Shown here one piece after another: positions 18,541-21,614 of a DNA stretch of 21,614 bases. How positions within the stretch are numbered: the first letter of the stretch is position 1; the number at the start of each line of letters is the position of its first letter. Source of the DNA: Paulinella micropora (taxonomy: Eukaryota; Cercozoa; Imbricatea; Euglyphida); the NCBI GenBank assembly GCA_009731375.1, contig BJOX01000210.1, positions 53,019-74,632 on the forward strand, written 5' to 3'. The notes beneath the pieces are model-generated. The model was not told the DNA's origin, ran no database searches, and saw only the letters and a program-made list of their open reading frames with translations. The position numbers and the translations under genes were made by a program.

Positions 18541-18755
18541 TACATGCATATATCACTCTTGTTATTGAGTGTATGTCTATCTGTATATATGTATATCTAT
18601 GTATATGTGTACGTATGTTATGTGTTATGTGTATGTTAGAGAGGTAGGTAGGTAGGTGAGCAGGTGGGTAGGTAGGTAGGTAGGTAGGTAGGTGTATGTA
18701 TGAATGTATGTATGTATGTATGTATGTATGTATGTATGTATGTATGTATGTATCT
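18541..18755. repeat. TATG/GGTA repeats
   Basis: Short unique AT-rich sequence, then GGTA (about 18642-18692) and TATG (to 18752) arrays leading up to the terminal exon. Confidence 0.9.
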
Positions 18756-18759
18756 ATAG

Positions 18760-18802
18760 GAGCTCCCTCTTCTTCCTGCAGCGCCCTAGCGATTCAGAGT
18801 AA
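18760..18802 (+). CDS. Probable terminal coding exon with TAA stop
   Basis: A 43-nt non-repetitive island between TATG and CTAT arrays. Using AG at 18758-18759 and phase 2, the first G completes TGG and it reads SSLFFLQRPSDSE then TAA (18800-18802). That closes the frame carried by all the upstream exons. The acceptor context (TATGTATCTATAG) is poor. A stronger acceptor lies inside it (CTTCTTCCTGCAG, ends 18781); using it gives ALAIQSN and then runs on into LSIY repeat translation, which is unlikely for a real protein end. I prefer the version that stops. Confidence 0.5.
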
Positions 18803-18830
18803 TCTATCTATCTATCTATCTATCTATATA

Positions 18831-18865
<35 letters not shown>

Positions 18866-18866
18866 G

Positions 18867-18917
<51 letters not shown>

Positions 18918-18918
18918 G

Positions 18919-18950
<32 letters not shown>

Positions 18951-18958
18951 CCTGTCTA

Positions 18959-18985
<27 letters not shown>
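18803..18985. repeat. (CTAT)n/(CTGT)n array
   Basis: CTAT with CTGT patches straight after the proposed stop codon. If the gene ends here, its 3' untranslated region begins in microsatellite. Confidence 0.95.
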
Positions 18986-18989
<4 letters not shown>

Positions 18990-19087
18990 TGCTTGCTTGC
19001 TTACTTGCTTTCATCCTTGCTTGCTTGCTTCCTTGCTTCCTTGCTTACTTGCTTGCTTGCTTGCTTGTTTGATTGCTTACTTGCTTC

Positions 19088-19126
<39 letters not shown>

Positions 19127-19271
19127 GCTTACTTGCTTACTTGCTTGCTTGCTTACTTGCTTGCTTACTTGCTTGCTTGCTTGCTTCCATTCTTGTTTGC
19201 TTGCTTGCTTCCTTGCTTCCTTGCTTCCTTGCTTGCTTGCTTGCTTACTTGCTTGCTTGTTTGCTTGATTA

Positions 19272-19305
<34 letters not shown>

Positions 19306-19411
19306 CGCTTGCTCGCTTGCTCGCTTGCTTGCTTGCTCGCTTGCTCGCTTGCTCGCTTGCTCGCTTGCTCGCTTGCTCGCTTGCTTGCTTGCTTACTTGC
19401 TTACTTGCTTA

Positions 19412-19442
<31 letters not shown>

Positions 19443-19487
19443 GCTTCCTTGCTTGCTTGCTTACTTGCTTCCTTGCTTGCTTCCATT

Positions 19488-19540
<53 letters not shown>
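18986..19540. repeat. (CTTG)n tetranucleotide array
   Basis: About 555 bases of CTTG with CTTA, CTTC and CTCG variants; the CTCG variant forms a local higher-order run near 19305-19382. Open frames give LLAC/LACL repeats and are not genes. Confidence 0.97.
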
Positions 19541-19543
<3 letters not shown>

Positions 19544-20165
19544 GCTTGGCTTGGCTTGGCTTGGCTTGGCTTTGGCTTTGGCTTTGGCTTTGGCTTTGGC
19601 TTTGGCTTTGGCTTTGGCTTTGGCTGTGGCTGTGGCTGTGGCTTTGGCGCTGGCGCTGGCGCTGGCGCTGGCGCTGGCGCTGGCTGGCTCTGGCTCTGGC
19701 TCTGGCTCTGGCTTGGGCTTGGGCTTGGGCTTGGGCTTGGGCTTGGGCTTGGGCTTTGGCTTGGGCTTTGGCTTTGGCTTTGGCTTTGGCTTTGGCTTTG
19801 GGTTTGGCTTTGGGTTTGGCTTTGGGTTTGGCTTTGGGTTTGGCTTTGGGTTTGGCTTTGGGTTTGGCTTTTGGTTTGGCTTTGGGGTTGGCTTTGGGGT
19901 TGGCTTTGGGGTTGGCTTTGGGTTTGGCTTTGGGTTTGGCTTTGGGTTTGGCTTTGGGTTTGGCTTTGGGTTTGGCTTTGGGTTTGGCTTTGGGTTTGGC
20001 TTTGGGTTTGGCTTTGGGTTTGGCTTTGGGTTTGGCTTTGGGGTTGGCTTTGGGGTTGGCTTTGGGGTTGGCTTTGGGGTTGGCTTTGGGGTTGGCTTTG
20101 GGGTTGGCTTTGGGGTTGGCTTTGGGGTTGGCTTTGGGGTTGGCTTTGGGGTTGGCTTTGGGGTT
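19541..20165. repeat. GGCTT, GGCTTT and related hexamer/12-mer arrays
   Basis: Ordered blocks: GGCTT pentamers (from about 19541), GGCTTT hexamers, GGCTGT, GGCGCT (about 19646-19682), GGCTCT, GGGCTT, GGCTTT again, then 12-mers. GGCTTTGGGTTT fills 19794-19865 (6 copies) and 19914-20033 (10). GGCTTTGGGGTT fills 19878-19913 (3) and 20034-20165 (11). Confidence 0.95.
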
Positions 20166-20729
20166 GGCTTTGCGGTTGGCTTTGCGGTTGGCTTTGCGGT
20201 TGGCTTTGCGGTTGGCTTTGCGGTTGGCTTTGCGGTTGGCTTTGCGGTTGGCTTTGCGGTTGGCTTTGCGGTTGGCTTTGCGGTTGGCTTTGCGGTTGGC
20301 TTTGCGGTTGGCTTTGCGGTTGGCTTTGCGGTTGGCTTTGCGGTTGGCTTTGCGGTTGGCTTTGCGGTTGGCTTTGCGGTTGGCTTTGCGGTTGGCTTTG
20401 CGGTTGGCTTTGCGGTTGGCTTTGCGGTTGGCTTTGCGGTTGGCTTTGCGGTTGGCTTTGCGGTTGGCTTTGCGGTTGGCTTTGCGGTTGGCTTTGCGGT
20501 TGGCTTTGCGGTTGGCTTTGCGGTTGGCTTTGCGGTTGGCTTTGCGGTTGGCTTTGCGGTTGGCTTTGCGGTTGGCTTTGCGGTTGGCTTTGCGGTTGGC
20601 TTTGCGGTTGGCTTTGCGGTTGGCTTTGCGGTTGGCTTTGCGGTTGGCTTTGCGGTTGGCTTTGCGGTTGGCTTTGCGGTTGGCTTTGCGGTTGGCTTTG
20701 CGGTTGGCTTTGCGGTTGGCTTTGCGGTT
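20166..20729. repeat. GGCTTTGCGGTT 12-mer, 47 copies
   Basis: Forty-seven consecutive copies over 564 bases, with no variation that I could see. Because 12 is a multiple of three and the unit has no stop, all three forward frames and two reverse frames stay open. They give GFAV, ALRL, GWLC, KPTA and KANR peptides of 500-680 residues when joined with neighbouring blocks. I do not call these genes: they have no start context, no complex sequence, and several equally good frames. Confidence 0.97.
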
Positions 20730-20900
20730 GGCTTTGCTGTTGGCTTGGCTGTTGGCTTGGCTGTTGGCTTGGCTGTTGGCTTGGCTGTTGGCTTGGCTGT
20801 TGGCTTGGCTGTTGGCTTGGCTGTTGGCTTGGCTTTTGGCTTGGCTTTTGGCTTGGCTTTTGGCTTGGCTTTTGGCTTGGCTTTTGGCTTTGCTTGGCTT
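20730..20900. repeat. GGCTTGGCTGTT and GGCTTGGCTTTT 12-mers
   Basis: After one transitional GGCTTTGCTGTT unit (20730), the array changes to GGCTTGGCTGTT and then GGCTTGGCTTTT, ending in GGCTTTGCTTGG and back to CTTG tetramers by about 20900. Confidence 0.95.
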
Positions 20901-21018
20901 TGCTTGCTTGCTTGCTTGCTTGCTTTCTGCTTGCTTCTTTGCTTCCTGCTCAATAATCATTTACTTTATCGTTCACTCTCTCCCCTGCTATCTTACCCAA
21001 TTACTTGTTTATGCCTTA
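20901..21018. other. CTTG tail and short unique sequence
   Basis: CTTG repeat to about 20945, then about 70 bases of unique pyrimidine-rich sequence ending in GCCTTAG (21013-21019), before GATA repeat. No coding island follows this acceptor-like site. Confidence 0.6.
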
Positions 21019-21021
21019 GAT

Positions 21022-21071
<50 letters not shown>

Positions 21072-21280
21072 GGATGGATGGATGGATGGATGGATACAAG
21101 GCACGTTAAGATATAGTAGGTAAATAGGTAGGTAGGTAGGTGGATAGAAGGGTCATGTAGGTAAATAGGTAGATAGGTAGATAGGTTGGTGGGAATGTAG
21201 GTATCTATCTATCTATCTATCTATCCGACTATGTTCCAACCACTCTTTCAGCCATCCATCCATCCGTCCATGCATCCGTT

Positions 21281-21316
<36 letters not shown>

Positions 21317-21317
21317 G

Positions 21318-21368
<51 letters not shown>

Positions 21369-21415
21369 GCCATCTATCTATCTATCTATCTATCTAGCCA
21401 TCTATCTATCTAGCC

Positions 21416-21451
<36 letters not shown>
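21019..21451. repeat. GATA/GGTA then CTAT arrays in opposite orientation
   Basis: GATA and GGAT (21021-21095), GGTA variants (to about 21200), then CTAT arrays (21202-21451) with TAGC interruptions and a short CCAT patch. GATA and CTAT on the same strand are reverse complements, so the two halves can pair. Confidence 0.93.
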
Positions 21452-21452
<1 letters not shown>

Positions 21453-21614
21453 CAATCCTGTTCCCTCAGGGTGCCCTTTCTCGCTTGTTGAGCCCGGAAT
21501 AAAACCCACAGTGCTCTGTCGGTTTATACTAGACTGTCGAACAGTCTCGAAACTCCATCTGCTTACTGGGCCCTCTGTAATGGAGGTGGGAGCTCGTTCT
21601 GCAAGGGGCGCTTT
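21452..21614. mobile_element. Second copy of the interspersed repeat, cut by window end
   Basis: Matches 17351-17513 in the same orientation, with one internal substitution (GGGCCC for GGGTCC, about 21570) and a mismatch at the last base. It begins directly at the end of the CTAT array, whereas the first copy has about 125 more bases upstream. This copy is therefore 5'-shortened or inserted in the microsatellite. Confidence 0.85.

Noticed and set aside
21013-21020. Acceptor-like GCCTTAG after a pyrimidine-rich stretch
   Set aside because: It is followed directly by GATA repeat with no coding-like island.
18997-21033. 678-codon forward open frame and two ~500-codon reverse frames
   Set aside because: All are translations of CTTG/GGCTTT/12-mer repeats. 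Several frames on both strands are equally open because the unit is a multiple of three without stops.

Overview
This is a eukaryotic, almost certainly animal, intragenic window dominated by simple-sequence DNA. The evidence is: short GT-AG-bounded coding islands that keep one reading frame across introns of 1.3-3 kb, a lack of bacterial-style long genes, short interspersed elements with inverted ends, and long 2-12 bp tandem repeats. I cannot name the species. Nearly all long open frames here are translations of tandem repeats (RE, LSIY, HTYI, MYVC, LALR, KPTA and similar) and are not genes.

The one gene I can support lies on the + strand. Candidate exons are 4283-4324 (weak), 7452-7496, 9027-9044 (an 18-nt microexon, tentative), 10783-10879, 12776-12862, 15495-15645, 17081-17165 and a terminal exon 18760-18802 ending in TAA. 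The exons from 7452 on join in one frame only (phases 2,2,0,0,1,2) and give about 170 codons: at least three hydrophobic membrane-type segments followed by a Ser/Asn/Gln-rich tail. I do not recognise the family.

Layout: 1-1560 is GA/CAGAGA repeat with assembly gaps; 1561-2460 is complex, mostly unique sequence; 2461-4500 is TA, TAC/GTA, GTT and TTA repeat; 4640-5012 holds remnants of interspersed elements; 5110-7205 is a composite ATGT/CATA array with an ~88-bp core repeated about eight times; 7206-9000 is CT, TA and GT repeat with a 127-bp-period unit; 9080-9600 holds two hairpin elements around a GATA array; 9850-10750 is CATA repeat with two further interspersed units; 10882-12555 is CTAT/CCAT repeat; 12564-12751 is a small TA-flanked inverted-repeat element just upstream of an exon; 13650-14290 is a 148-bp tandem array; 14300-16300 is AT, TTATC and TATG repeat with broken exon copies; 16303-17060 is CTAT repeat with a 366-bp duplication that copies an exon edge; 17225-17690 is an interspersed repeat whose second copy closes the window; 17833-18152 is an element with ~48-bp terminal inverted repeats; 18986-20900 is a long CTTG to GGCTTT to 12-mer repeat field; the remainder is GATA/CTAT repeat.

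Most notable are the gene hidden between microsatellites, the microexon, the exon fragments duplicated together with their splice sites, the family of nested palindromes, and the stepwise repeat field at 18986-20900.
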